DNA from: Aquificota bacterium
GTDB taxonomy: Bacteria; Aquificota; Aquificia; Aquificales; Aquificaceae
Length of the DNA: 64,000 nucleotides
Direction of reading: 5' to 3'
Assembly (NCBI GenBank): GCA_013153495.1
Contig: JAADEH010000001.1
Location: 82,853 to 146,852 of the forward strand
The notes under the pieces are model-generated. The model was given only the letters and a program-made list of their open reading frames with translations, was not told the origin of the DNA and did not search any database. This document shows positions 41,565 through 50,713 of this stretch, in pieces (positions within the stretch are counted from its first letter, which is position 1; every line of letters starts with the position of its first letter). A program made the position numbers and the translations under genes.

Positions 41565-42751
41565 TGCAGTGCCTCCGCTCTTGCGGTTATTTGGTTTAAC
41601 TCCTTCAGAAGTTGTGCTTTCTTAAGCTCTAAGTCCCACAGAATTCTGTAAGCTCTGAGTATTTCCCTGATGTCGGTTTTCTCGTATCGGTAGGCGAGGA
41701 GGAGAGCTTCTATCTCCTTCTTCTTCTCTTCTATTTCCTCCTCCACGGTTTGGAGTATTTTGCGGGTTATTCGGTAGCTTTCTCTCAGGGCGTTGAACTC
41801 TCCCTGGACTTTTAGCTCGGTGTCTTTGAGCTGGAGGAGCTGGTAGTTGTATTTTTCCTGGGCTTCCAGAACGAGCATGTTTTCCCTCTTTTCCTTCCAG
41901 ACGGGGAGGGTAAAGCCTACCTTGAGGGTTATGAGGTTGGGTATGTCGGGTCGGATTGTGTATCCTGCGGAGAGGGTGAGGTCGGGGTAGTGCTCCACTT
42001 TGGCTCTTTCTATCTGGGCTTTGAGGGTTTTGAGTTTTTCCCTCTGTAGGAGGACGTCGGAGTTTTTTTCAAAAAGAAAGCGGGAGGGGAAAGCTGGCAC
42101 TTTTAGGGGCGAACCTTTGAGGTCGATGGTCCCTCCCGCAAGGGCATGTATCCTTTTTATTGTAGCTTCTCTGAGTCTTTCAGCTCGGGCGAGATTTTCA
42201 TCTACCTTGAGAAGTTCCACCTTCAGGAGCAGTAGGTCGGAGAGGAGAGCCTTGCCGTATCTGAACTTTTCCTCGGTTATGTCTTTGAGAAACTCTATCT
42301 CCTCTTTTGTTTTGAGGAGTATCCTTTCCATCTCAAAGGAGTAGGCAAAGTCCCAGTAGAGTATCTTGAGTTTTTTAAAGAGTTCCTTCTTGAACTTTTC
42401 TTCCATAATTTCCACTTCGGAGCTTTTTTGGAGGAAAATCTGTGAGGTTTTCTCTCTTTTTACGGGTAATAGATATTTTTGGGAGAGGTAAATTCCGAAA
42501 CCGCTCATGGGGTTCTTTCTGTGGGGAATGTATCTTTCCGTGTCGAGGTTGTTCAGGGAAAGGAAAAGGGTCGGATTGGGCAAAGAGCGGGAAAACTCCG
42601 CTTTGTGTAGGAAAGAAGAGCGAAGGTTTGAGTAAGATTTAACTGCGGGATTGTTTTTTAGTGCAAAGTCGAGGAGTTTTTCGAGTTCATCTGTTTCGGA
42701 AAAGGAGACTCCAATCAGGAAGAGTAGGACGAATAGCTTTCTCTTTAGCAT
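41561..42751 (-). CDS. TolC/CusC-like outer-membrane efflux channel
   Basis: The 396-residue protein has a signal peptide (LFVLLFLIGVSFSE) and the duplicated coiled-coil layout of outer-membrane efflux proteins, with ALKNNPAVKS and SAGYTIRPDI strands and long Glu/Lys/Leu helices (LKTLKAQIERAKVEHYPDLTL, the conserved A..YPDL). It would complete the tripartite copper pump with CusB and CusA. It heads an operon of seven genes ending with the 34-residue peptide. The GTTAATTTAAC repeat 52 bases upstream is the likely operator. Confidence 0.87.
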   Translation of the reverse strand: MLKRKLFVLLFLIGVSFSETDELEKLLDFALKNNPAVKSYSNLRSSFLHKAEFSRSLPNPTLFLSLNNLDTERYIPHRKNPMSGFGIYLSQKYLLPVKREKTSQIFLQKSSEVEIMEEKFKKELFKKLKILYWDFAYSFEMERILLKTKEEIEFLKDITEEKFRYGKALLSDLLLLKVELLKVDENLARAERLREATIKRIHALAGGTIDLKGSPLKVPAFPSRFLFEKNSDVLLQREKLKTLKAQIERAKVEHYPDLTLSAGYTIRPDIPNLITLKVGFTLPVWKEKRENMLVLEAQEKYNYQLLQLKDTELKVQGEFNALRESYRITRKILQTVEEEIEEKKKEIEALLLAYRYEKTDIREILRAYRILWDLELKKAQLLKELNQITARAEALQ

Positions 42752-42798
42752 CGGACTTAATCTTATGGATTACTTGATGTGAATTCAACCTTTATAAT

Positions 42799-42817
42799 TT
42801 CCGTTAATTTAACAGAA
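42799..42817. promoter_or_regulatory. Imperfect 19-bp inverted repeat upstream of the copper channel operon
   Basis: TTCC-GTTAA-T-TTAAC-AGAA shares its perfect 11-bp core with the copB palindrome and has matching outer TTC/GAA arms with one mismatch. It lies in the 91-base divergent region between the channel operon and plsY, next to a plus-strand TATAAT at 42793-42798. Confidence 0.5.
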
Positions 42818-42842
42818 TTTGAACGGCTGATTTGAGTTTAAA

Positions 42843-43430
42843 ATGTTCTCCATGGGAAAGGTTCTGCTGGTTCTCTTTGCCTACCTAATGGGTTCTGTTC
42901 TCTTCGGTGAGATAGTGGCGAGGCTCAAGGGTGTTGACATAAGGAGTGTGGGAAGCGGAAATGTGGGTGCTACCAACGTTAGCAGGGCACTGGGAAAGAA
43001 GTTAGGTGCCTTAGTATTCTTTCTCGATATGCTCAAGGGTTTTATACCGACCGCTCTTGCGGTGTCCCTTTACGGTTTAGAAAGTAAGGTGGTTGCCTTC
43101 GTGGGGGTTGCTTCTGTTCTGGGGCACATGTTTTCTATTTTTGACCGCTTTAGGGGAGGAAAGGGAGTTGCTACAGCCTTCGGGGTTTTGCTTGCAATAT
43201 CTCTTAAGTTGGCTCTGCTTTCCCTTTTGGTTTGGGGAGGTGTTCTATACTGGAAGAGGTTCGTTTCTTTGGCTTCTATAACCGCTTCTGCGGTCTCTCC
43301 TGTTCTATTCTTAGTTTTCGGTTATCCCTTTCACCTGTTCCTGATGTCCCTCGTTATAGCGGGTTTGATAATTTACAAGCATAAGTCCAACATAGAGAGG
43401 CTTATGAGCGGTCAAGAGCCGAGGGTATGA
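42843..43430 (+). CDS. plsY: Glycerol-3-phosphate acyltransferase PlsY
   Basis: The 195-residue inner-membrane protein has the three PlsY motifs: GSGNVGATNVSRALG, FRGGKGVATAFG (in FDRFRGGKGVATAFG) and the C-terminal YKHKSNIERL. It transfers acyl from acyl phosphate to glycerol 3-phosphate, the first step of phospholipid synthesis. Starts at 42843 and 42852 are both possible; neither has a clear ribosome binding site. Its stop overlaps the next start. Confidence 0.95.
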   Translation: MFSMGKVLLVLFAYLMGSVLFGEIVARLKGVDIRSVGSGNVGATNVSRALGKKLGALVFFLDMLKGFIPTALAVSLYGLESKVVAFVGVASVLGHMFSIFDRFRGGKGVATAFGVLLAISLKLALLSLLVWGGVLYWKRFVSLASITASAVSPVLFLVFGYPFHLFLMSLVIAGLIIYKHKSNIERLMSGQEPRV

Positions 43431-44884
43431 GAGTTTTTCCGCTGTTCCTTCTCGTAAACCTATCTTTTGCTCTGTTTCGCATCTTATACGTTCTTTTCTA
43501 TCCCATAGACCTGTCCCCGGAGGAGGCTCAGTATTGGGACTGGTCAAGGCACTTAGACCTTAGCTACTACTCCAAACCACCTATGGTGGCTTACCTGAAC
43601 TTCCTTTCCACTTCCCTCTTGGGGAATACCGAGCTTGGGGTGAGGATAACTCCGATAGTTATGTCCTTTTTGCTCTCCGTGGGGGTGTTTTTTTTCCTTA
43701 TGAGGTTGTTTGACGAAAGGGTAGCCTTCGTGGCTTCTACCTTTCCCAACATATTGGTGGGGACAGCCATAAACTCTCTCCTGATGACCACGGACGCTCC
43801 TCTGGTGTTCTTCTGGGGTCTTGCGGTTATGAGCATATACTTTGCGGTGGAGAGGAATTCGGCGGGTTTGTGGATTCTGGTGGGCGTTTTTGCAGGGCTT
43901 GCCTTTTTGAGCAAGTATCCTGCGGTGTTTTTGCTTCCTCTTACGCTTCTATACATGTATTTGGTTCGAAGGGGTCTTCTCCTCTCTTACAAGCCTTACC
44001 TCTCCCTAATCCCTGCCTTTCTGCTCTCCCTGCCGGTGCTCGTGTGGAACTTCAAGAGGGACTTTGTTTCCTTCAGGCACGTTTCTAACTTGGCGGACAG
44101 GGGGGCGAACTTTCCTAACCTTGCTTCCTTCGGGGAGTTTTTGGGGGGTCAGCTTCTTCTTCTCTCGGTATTCCCCTTCTTTCTGATGGTTTACGGGTGG
44201 TGGAGGGCTTTCGTAGAGAAGGACAAGAGGTTGGTCTTTCTGACGGTTTACTCCCTGCCGGTGGTGGTATTCTTCGGCGCTCTCGCTCTGAGGAAAACGG
44301 TCTATGCCAACTGGGCGGGCTTCGGATACTTTGCGGGGGCTTTGCTGGCGTCGATTTTTCTATACAGGCTTTGGAACAAAAACAGGGTATTGGCGCTGGG
44401 CGTTCTGGGCTTTAGCGCTTTCTTAACTTTGCTACTTCACTTCACCCCGCTTATAGACCATTTGGGTATGAGAAATCTTCTGCCACCCAAGAGAGACCCC
44501 GTTAAGGTGATGGTAGGCTGGGAAAAACTCGGCAGGGAGGTTAGCAAATTCTACACGGGCGACGAGCTTGTGTTTTCAACCAGATACCAGATTTCAGCCG
44601 AGCTTGCCTTCTATGTGGAAGGAAATCCCAGAACCTTCGTCTTTCACACCGGTAGAATGACCCAATACTACCTCTGGAGGAAGGGTCTGAAGGACTATCG
44701 TGGAAAGGATGCCATATTCGTGAGCGAGCACGAACTACCGGAGAAATTAAGAGGACACTTTTCCTCTTCCCGTCTTCTCGAAAAGGTGGAGGTGCTCTGG
44801 AGGGGAGAGGTTATAAGGAGGTTTTACATATACAGACTCCATGACTTCAGGGGGGAGTTCGATGAGAGTCCGAGAGGTTATTAG
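43427..44884 (+). CDS. GT39/ArnT-like membrane glycosyltransferase
   Basis: The 485-residue protein has many membrane segments and the GT-C layout: an early periplasmic loop with acidic motif (SPEEAQYWDWSRHLDLSYYSKPPMVA), typical of the PMT_2/ArnT family, and a soluble C-terminal region (from about 350) with AELAFYVEGNP. It would use a polyprenyl-phosphate sugar donor at the outer face of the inner membrane to modify lipid or protein. The acceptor is unknown. The ATG overlaps the plsY stop by four bases. Confidence 0.85.
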   Translation: MRVFPLFLLVNLSFALFRILYVLFYPIDLSPEEAQYWDWSRHLDLSYYSKPPMVAYLNFLSTSLLGNTELGVRITPIVMSFLLSVGVFFFLMRLFDERVAFVASTFPNILVGTAINSLLMTTDAPLVFFWGLAVMSIYFAVERNSAGLWILVGVFAGLAFLSKYPAVFLLPLTLLYMYLVRRGLLLSYKPYLSLIPAFLLSLPVLVWNFKRDFVSFRHVSNLADRGANFPNLASFGEFLGGQLLLLSVFPFFLMVYGWWRAFVEKDKRLVFLTVYSLPVVVFFGALALRKTVYANWAGFGYFAGALLASIFLYRLWNKNRVLALGVLGFSAFLTLLLHFTPLIDHLGMRNLLPPKRDPVKVMVGWEKLGREVSKFYTGDELVFSTRYQISAELAFYVEGNPRTFVFHTGRMTQYYLWRKGLKDYRGKDAIFVSEHELPEKLRGHFSSSRLLEKVEVLWRGEVIRRFYIYRLHDFRGEFDESPRGY

Positions 44885-45758
44885 GGTTCTCCTTACCCTC
44901 TACCTTTGGGGCTTTATAACCTACCAACTGCTTCCCTTTCAAATAATCCCCTACACCAATTACGCTCCGAAGGAGCTTAACCCCAAACCCGTCATATATC
45001 CCTACACCTTCGCTTACGACGTTAAAACCTCCTTCTCCTCTCATGCGGGGAGTATAAAAAACCTTCTCAAGGCTGGTGAGGAGAAAGGATTTGACCTTAT
45101 ATTCGGGGACTTCCCGGACAGGATAGGGGATAAGCTCTTCCCCACACCGAAATCTGAGTGCTACACCATAAGAAGCTCCGAAGTTTCTTTACCCAAAAGG
45201 GTTATGCACTTTATGTTTGAAAGTGTTCCAAAGACCCTTACGGGTGTTAGACCGGAAGATGTCCTTATGAGGGGCTTTTACGGGGTAGCAGAGACCTGCT
45301 ACTTAGTGGCTCACGACGATAGGGTGCTTTTTTCCACCTTTTTGGGTTTGGAGGTTCCCACCTACGGTCATATACTCGACGGTAAGAAGAACCTATACCT
45401 TTCGAGGGACGTTTTAATTCACGGAACCTCTCCCGAAGACTTCCTCAAAGGTGCGATAGTTCTCTTCGGAGATAGGGAAGTCAGGGTTTTTGCCTACTCC
45501 GACAGGAGTTTTTACCTTCCGGGCGACAGAACGGTCTATCCCTTCCGCATAGTGGTGAGTGCGGACCTTGAAAATCCCCTCATACTCCTATACCACGAGG
45601 ATAAACTCAGGGGTATATACGCTCAGCGAAGGATAAACCTCAAGGTGTCCGCTAAGGGCAGATACACGGTTCAGGTTTTGACTTACAAGTTCAAAATTCA
45701 CATATTCCACTTCGGACTGAGGACCGTAGCTCTCTCCACTCCCATAACCCTGATGTGA
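44862..45758 (+). CDS. Membrane-anchored extracytoplasmic protein of unknown function
   Basis: The ATG at 44862 is preferred because GGGGGGAG at 44850 precedes it; an upstream in-frame start has none. The 298-residue product has one N-terminal membrane helix (VIRVLLTLYLWGFITYQLLPF) and a soluble remainder outside. FSSHAGSIKNLLKAGEEKGFDLIFGDF is reminiscent of a PHP-type metal hydrolase, where SSHA would be an H-x-H-like loop, but the motif is incomplete, so this is weak. Co-translation with the glycosyltransferase (23-base overlap) suggests a cell-envelope role. Confidence 0.72.
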   Translation: MRVREVIRVLLTLYLWGFITYQLLPFQIIPYTNYAPKELNPKPVIYPYTFAYDVKTSFSSHAGSIKNLLKAGEEKGFDLIFGDFPDRIGDKLFPTPKSECYTIRSSEVSLPKRVMHFMFESVPKTLTGVRPEDVLMRGFYGVAETCYLVAHDDRVLFSTFLGLEVPTYGHILDGKKNLYLSRDVLIHGTSPEDFLKGAIVLFGDREVRVFAYSDRSFYLPGDRTVYPFRIVVSADLENPLILLYHEDKLRGIYAQRRINLKVSAKGRYTVQVLTYKFKIHIFHFGLRTVALSTPITLM

Positions 45759-45813
45759 TTTTCTCCTTGGGAAATATTTTTATTAGGGGAAGCGCAGGAA
45801 GGGAGGCTGAGCC

Positions 45814-47025
45814 ATGATAAGGGAAAGGCTTTTGGAGAAGGTTCTGGAAGACATAAACTCCCTCGGAGAGGAGAAAATAGCCGTAAAACTCCCGGACGGG
45901 AGGGTTATCCCCCGGGAAGGAGGTCAGCACACGGTTGTTTTTAAAACCTGGGACTCTCTCAGTAAAACCTTGAAGGACTTGGAGATGGGTTTCGGGGAGG
46001 GTTATATGGAAGGGGACATAGAGGTTGAGGGAGACCTCGAGAAAGTCCTGATAGCGGGAAGCAGATACATAAACAGGCTCGAGGGAAGTAAGAACTTCTC
46101 GGTTTTTTTCTTTAAGGTGGCAAATACCTTGAGTTTTGTAAATAAACTGAAAGAAAAGAAAAATGTCCAGCACCACTACGACTTAGGGGACGACTTTTAC
46201 AAACTCTGGCTTGACGAGTCTATGACTTACTCCTGTGCTTTTTTCAAAACTCCCGACATGAGCTTGGAAGAGGCTCAGCGTGAAAAGAGAAGGATAATCT
46301 ACGAGAAACTCCTCCTCGAGGAGGGGAAAAGCCTCCTGGACATAGGTTGTGGTTGGGGTTCCATAATTCTCGAAGCGGCGGAGCTTTTCGACATAGAGTG
46401 CGTGGGGATAACCCTTTCCGAGAACCAGTTCAGGCATGTTCGGGAGGAAATAGAGAAGAGGGGTCTAAAGGGTAAGGTGGAAGTTTATCTCATGCACTAT
46501 GCGGACCTTCCCAAACTTGAGAGGAAGTTCGACAGGGTGGTTTCGGTGGGTATGTTCGAGCATGTGGGTAGGGAGCACTACAGAGCATTCTTCAAGACCG
46601 TGAACTCGGTGATGGAAGAGGGAGGTCTTTTCCTGCTACACACCATAGGCAAGGTGCATCCGGGAGCGCAGAGCAGGTGGATAAGGAAATACATATTCCC
46701 CGGGGGATACCTGCCGGGAATACCGGAGGTTCTCTGTGCCTTCGAGGGTATGGATTTCTGCCTGATAGACATAGACGACTGGAGACCGCACTACTACAGA
46801 ACCCTCAAGGAGTGGCGCAAACGCTTTTGGGAGAATATAGACCATATAAGGGAGATGTATGGAGAGAAGTTTATCCGCATGTGGGACCTATACCTCGTGT
46901 CTTCCGCTGTGTCTTTCTACACGGGTAGCAATCACCTGTTCCAGTTTTTGATGTCGAAGGGGGTCAGAAACGACTATCCGGTCATGAGAAGAACCTTAAT
47001 TAGAAACCTCGCTTCCCTTGGCTAA
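45814..47025 (+). CDS. cfa: Cyclopropane-fatty-acyl-phospholipid synthase family methyltransferase
   Basis: The 403-residue protein has the CFA layout: an N-terminal lipid-binding domain (GFGEGYMEGDIEVEGDL), then VQHHYDLGDDFYKLWLDESMTYSCAFF, the AdoMet site LLDIGCGWGSI, and RVVSVGMFEHVG, ending with FLMSKGVRND. It transfers a methylene from AdoMet to unsaturated acyl chains of membrane lipids. It is complete. GAAGGGAGG precedes the ATG. A 30-base convergent overlap exists with the ABC ATPase gene. Confidence 0.93.
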   Translation: MIRERLLEKVLEDINSLGEEKIAVKLPDGRVIPREGGQHTVVFKTWDSLSKTLKDLEMGFGEGYMEGDIEVEGDLEKVLIAGSRYINRLEGSKNFSVFFFKVANTLSFVNKLKEKKNVQHHYDLGDDFYKLWLDESMTYSCAFFKTPDMSLEEAQREKRRIIYEKLLLEEGKSLLDIGCGWGSIILEAAELFDIECVGITLSENQFRHVREEIEKRGLKGKVEVYLMHYADLPKLERKFDRVVSVGMFEHVGREHYRAFFKTVNSVMEEGGLFLLHTIGKVHPGAQSRWIRKYIFPGGYLPGIPEVLCAFEGMDFCLIDIDDWRPHYYRTLKEWRKRFWENIDHIREMYGEKFIRMWDLYLVSSAVSFYTGSNHLFQFLMSKGVRNDYPVMRRTLIRNLASLG

Positions 47026-47769
47026 ACAGTCCTTCATGTCCCCTATAAACTCCTGAATGAAGGGGTCGTCGGACTTGAGAACCTCCTCCGGTGTCCCCAT
47101 TGCAACTATCTCACCCTTCTTCACCACCATGAGCCTATCCGATATGGTGAAGGCGGAAATCATGTCGTGGGTTACCACTATGGCGGTGGTTCCTGTTCTT
47201 TCTCTTAACTGAAGTATGAGCCTGTCTATCACCCTGCTCGTTATGGGGTCAAGTCCCGAAGTAGGCTCGTCGTAGATTATGAGCTGGGGGTTTGTAGCTA
47301 TTGCTCTGGCTATGGAAACCCTCTTTCTCATACCCCCTGAAAGTTCCGAAGGCATAAGGTCCATAACGTCCTCTTCCAGGTCAACGAGCCTGAGCTTCTC
47401 CAAGGCTATCTTTCTTATCTCCTCCCTCCTCATGTTGGTGTGCTCTAAAAAGTAGAACCCCACATTTTCCCAAACCTTAAGGCTGTCAAAGAGCGCTCCC
47501 TCCTGAAACACATAACCTATGTTCTTTCTGAGTTCGTCCATCTCCCTCAGAGATAGCTTGGGGACTTCTTTCCCGAATACCTCTACCCTTCCCGAGGTTG
47601 GCTTCCAGAGACCTATTATGTGCTTGGTTATGGAAGTCTTACCGCTACCGCTGCCACCTATTATGGAAAAAATTTCCCCCTTCCTGACCTCGAAGGAAAC
47701 ACCCTTAAGTATCTTCCTGCCCTCTATCTCCTTGTAGAGGTTCTCAACCTTAACGACGATTTCGCTCAC
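46996..47769 (-). CDS. ABC transporter ATPase, MlaF-like
   Basis: The GTG at 47769 overlaps the upstream TGA (GTGA) and starts homology (SEIVVKVENLYKEIEGRKIL). The 257-residue ATPase has Walker A GGSGSGKTS, signature LSGGMRKRVSIARAIA, Walker B LIIYDEPTSGLDP and the H-loop VVTHD. The GGMRKRV signature is typical of Mla/Mce-type lipid transport ATPases. Its permease (MlaE) and binding protein (MlaD) are not in the window. Neighbouring lipid genes (plsY, cfa) fit such a role. Confidence 0.87.
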   Translation of the reverse strand: MSEIVVKVENLYKEIEGRKILKGVSFEVRKGEIFSIIGGSGSGKTSITKHIIGLWKPTSGRVEVFGKEVPKLSLREMDELRKNIGYVFQEGALFDSLKVWENVGFYFLEHTNMRREEIRKIALEKLRLVDLEEDVMDLMPSELSGGMRKRVSIARAIATNPQLIIYDEPTSGLDPITSRVIDRLILQLRERTGTTAIVVTHDMISAFTISDRLMVVKKGEIVAMGTPEEVLKSDDPFIQEFIGDMKDCLAKGSEVSN

Positions 47770-48404
47770 ATCAAGCCCCCGTGAAGGTAAGGGTTGAACT
47801 TCCTCTCGTATCCTATGGTGGTCTCGTCGTAGTGTCCGCAAACGACGACCGTCTCGTCGGGAAGCTCGGTAAAAATCCTCTCTATAGACCTTTTAAGAGC
47901 GTTCAGGTCTCCACCCGGCAGGTCCCACCTACCCACGCTACCCTTAAAAAGCAAATCTCCCGCTATCAACACTCCCTCCTCTTCTACGTAAAAACAGCAC
48001 AAGCCCGGCGTGTGCCCCGGCGTGTGAAGAACCCTCAATCTCAGCTCTCCCACCTTTAACTCCATACCCTCCTTCAGGTGCTCGTCCGGCGGAGGACAGG
48101 GAACAGCCTTTATGTAGGAAGCAAAACCCTCCCATATCTCGTCCTCTATTAGGTATGTATCCGCAGGATGGAGATAAAAGGGAACCTTAAAAAACTCCTT
48201 TACCGTTCTAACCTGACCCACGTGGTCTATGTGCCCGTGGGTGTTGAGTATCCCCACCACATCGAACTCCTTAGCGGTCTCTATTATCCTCTCCGCATCA
48301 GCCCCCGGGTCAATTATTACCGCCTTCCCGGTTCTGTCGTCCGCAAGGACCGAGCAGTTAACCGCCAGCGGACCCACCGGAATAACCTTGAGTATCATTC
48401 CCAT
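47766..48404 (-). CDS. Metallo-beta-lactamase-fold hydrolase, glyoxalase II-like
   Basis: The 212-residue protein carries the metal-binding THGHIDHVG motif, then LHTPGHTPG, IAGDLLFKGSVGRWDLPGG and VCGHYDETT. The layout matches small glyoxalase II-like hydrolases (YcbL type). A second ATG three codons in is possible as start. It is cytoplasmic. Natural substrate is unknown; S-lactoyl-type thioesters are a family guess. It is coupled to the ABC ATPase gene by a GTGA overlap. Confidence 0.88.
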   Translation of the reverse strand: MGMILKVIPVGPLAVNCSVLADDRTGKAVIIDPGADAERIIETAKEFDVVGILNTHGHIDHVGQVRTVKEFFKVPFYLHPADTYLIEDEIWEGFASYIKAVPCPPPDEHLKEGMELKVGELRLRVLHTPGHTPGLCCFYVEEEGVLIAGDLLFKGSVGRWDLPGGDLNALKRSIERIFTELPDETVVVCGHYDETTIGYERKFNPYLHGGLM

Positions 48405-48436
48405 AGCTTCAATAAATTTACACCAAACCGCCGGGT

Positions 48437-50713
48437 TCAGTCCTCCTCCCTTTCTTCCAGAAACACGACCGTAACCCCCGCCCCGCCTTCCCTCGGATAG
48501 GCATCTCTGTAAAACTTCACCCTGGGAGACTTGGAGAGAAACTCCTGAACGACCCTCTTGAGCACCCCCTTACCGACACCGTGAATGACCTTAACGTTCT
48601 TGTGTCCCGAAGCGTATGCCTCCTCTATGAACTTTTCAAGCTCCAAGAGAGCGGTATTTGCATCCATACCGAGCAGGTTTATTTCGGTTTTTGAAGAGGA
48701 CGCCTTCGGCGTGGAAGAAATGACCTGTTTTTCCCTGCCTTCCACCTTCTCGAGCAGGTCAACCTTCACCCAAGCCTTAACGCCCTCGAAGTTCACCTGT
48801 GCCTTGTCCTCCTTCAGCTGAACCACCTTTCCTCTTTTGCCCATAAACTCCACCCTGTCCCCCACCTTTATGTCCTTCTTCTCCCTCGGGACGAAGAGGC
48901 TAAGCTGTTCCTCCTGCCTTTTCACAAACTCCTCAAGCTCTTCCCTCCCCTTAGCTCTCTTCAGAACTTCCTCTCCCTCCGCAAGGAGCTTTTTCAGGTA
49001 GTTTCTCGCTTCCCTGTAGGCTTCCTTCCAGCCTTTTCTCTTCAGCTCTTCGAATTCTTTTCTCAGTTCCTCATACTTTTCCTTTTCCTTCCTGAGTTCC
49101 TCTTTCAGCTTCTCGAGCTGAGCCAACTTTTCCTCGTATTCCCTCGTGTAGTCGGAGAGCTTCTCCATAGCGCTAATATACTCCCTTCCCTGCACCTCTA
49201 TGTTTTTCTTAGCAACCTCTATGACCTCCTCGGGAATTCCGCACCTTTTTGCCACCTCAAAAGCCATACTCTCACCTATGGTGTTGTAGGCTATCCTGTA
49301 AAGGGGTTTTAAGGTCTCCCTGTCGAAGAGGACGCTTGCGGGAACGAAGTAGTCCGAGTTAACCGCATACACCTTTATGGGAGTGTGGTGTGTGTTGGCA
49401 AAGACCCACGCACCCCTGTTCCTCAGATACTCCAAAATACCTATACCTAAAGCGCTCCCCTCCACCGGGTCCGTTCCCGCTCCCAGCTCGTCGAGCAGAA
49501 CGAGAGTATCCGCATCTGTCCTCGGGAGAAAGTCCGCTATGTTGGTCATGTGGGAAGAGAAGGTGGAAAGGTTTTGCTGTATGCTCTGCTCGTCCCCCAC
49601 GTCCACAAACACCTGCCTGAAGACCTTTATGGTGCTGTTTTTCCCCACAGGGACGGGAATCGCACTCTGAACCATCAAGCTGACAAGTCCCAGGGTCTTC
49701 AGCGCTACCGTCTTTCCTCCCGTGTTGGGTCCGGTCAGTATCAATCCCTTTTTTTCCTTGAGAACTATGTCAACGGGAACCGTCTCCGGGTTCATCAGCC
49801 TCAGAAGCGGGTGGCTCACCTCCTTCAGTTCCACAAACTCTCCCAGCTCGGGAAATGTCCCTCCGTAGCTTTGCGCCAACTTTTTCTTGCAGAGGAGTAA
49901 ATCTACCTTAACGAGTGCGGAAAAACTCTCCTCGATTTTGTCGGAAAAATCTCCCACGTAGGCTGTTATCCTTCTCAGAACCTTTCTCACCTCCTCCTCT
50001 TCCTCCCCCTTTAGCTCGGTAAGCTTGTTGTTCAGCTGTATTACGAACTGAGGTTCCACGTAGGTGGTATATCCCGAAGAGGAAGTCCCGTGCACTATAC
50101 CGAAGACCTTCCTGACCTGAGAGCTTCTTACGGGGACAACGTAGCGGTTGTTTCTGAGGGTTATTATCCTGTCGGTAAAGACCTTGTCCGCATCGGGTCT
50201 TTTGAACAGGTTTTCGAGCCTGTCCATTATCTCCTTCTCTATCCCTCTTATGCTCTTTCGAATGCGGAAGAGCTCTTCGCTCGCCTCGTCCTTTACGAAG
50301 CCCCTTCTGTCTATGGAAGACTCTATGAGGTTTTCCAAGGAAGAGAAAAGGTGCAGTCTCTTGGTGAGTCTTCTCAGGGGTGGTTTGCTTTCCGCCTCCC
50401 TGCCGAGGGTTTTTCTGACTTCTCTGAGCAGTTTGAGAACCTTCAAAAGTGAGAGAAGTTCCTCCACGCTGAGCACGGAACCCTCAATCCTTGACCTCTT
50501 GAGAAGGTCCCTTATGTCCTCGAAGTTGTAAAAGGTTATGTTCTCTACCTCAGAGAAGGCTTCGTAGAGTTCTATTTCGGAGAGAAGTTCTTCCCTGTCG
50601 ATTATGGGTTTTAGCTTGTCTATAAGCTCACGGGTTGCGGGTGAGTTTGAAAACTCCTTGAGTTTCTCCTTTACCTTGTCAAACTCTAACCTCTGAAGGT
50701 CTCTGTCCCTCAT
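48437..50713 (-). CDS. mutS2: MutS2 family DNA-binding ATPase/endonuclease
   Basis: The 758-residue protein lacks the mismatch-recognition domain of MutS. It has a Walker A GPNTGGKTVALKT, Walker B LVLLDELGAGTDPVEGSALG, a long Glu/Lys coiled coil (about 510-590) and a C-terminal Smr domain with LGMDANTALLELEKF and VIHGVGKGVL. The usual Smr LDLRGM motif is INLLGM here. MutS2 limits recombination or acts in ribosome rescue. The ATG overlaps the dapB stop by four bases. Confidence 0.95.
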   Translation of the reverse strand: MRDRDLQRLEFDKVKEKLKEFSNSPATRELIDKLKPIIDREELLSEIELYEAFSEVENITFYNFEDIRDLLKRSRIEGSVLSVEELLSLLKVLKLLREVRKTLGREAESKPPLRRLTKRLHLFSSLENLIESSIDRRGFVKDEASEELFRIRKSIRGIEKEIMDRLENLFKRPDADKVFTDRIITLRNNRYVVPVRSSQVRKVFGIVHGTSSSGYTTYVEPQFVIQLNNKLTELKGEEEEEVRKVLRRITAYVGDFSDKIEESFSALVKVDLLLCKKKLAQSYGGTFPELGEFVELKEVSHPLLRLMNPETVPVDIVLKEKKGLILTGPNTGGKTVALKTLGLVSLMVQSAIPVPVGKNSTIKVFRQVFVDVGDEQSIQQNLSTFSSHMTNIADFLPRTDADTLVLLDELGAGTDPVEGSALGIGILEYLRNRGAWVFANTHHTPIKVYAVNSDYFVPASVLFDRETLKPLYRIAYNTIGESMAFEVAKRCGIPEEVIEVAKKNIEVQGREYISAMEKLSDYTREYEEKLAQLEKLKEELRKEKEKYEELRKEFEELKRKGWKEAYREARNYLKKLLAEGEEVLKRAKGREELEEFVKRQEEQLSLFVPREKKDIKVGDRVEFMGKRGKVVQLKEDKAQVNFEGVKAWVKVDLLEKVEGREKQVISSTPKASSSKTEINLLGMDANTALLELEKFIEEAYASGHKNVKVIHGVGKGVLKRVVQEFLSKSPRVKFYRDAYPREGGAGVTVVFLEEREED

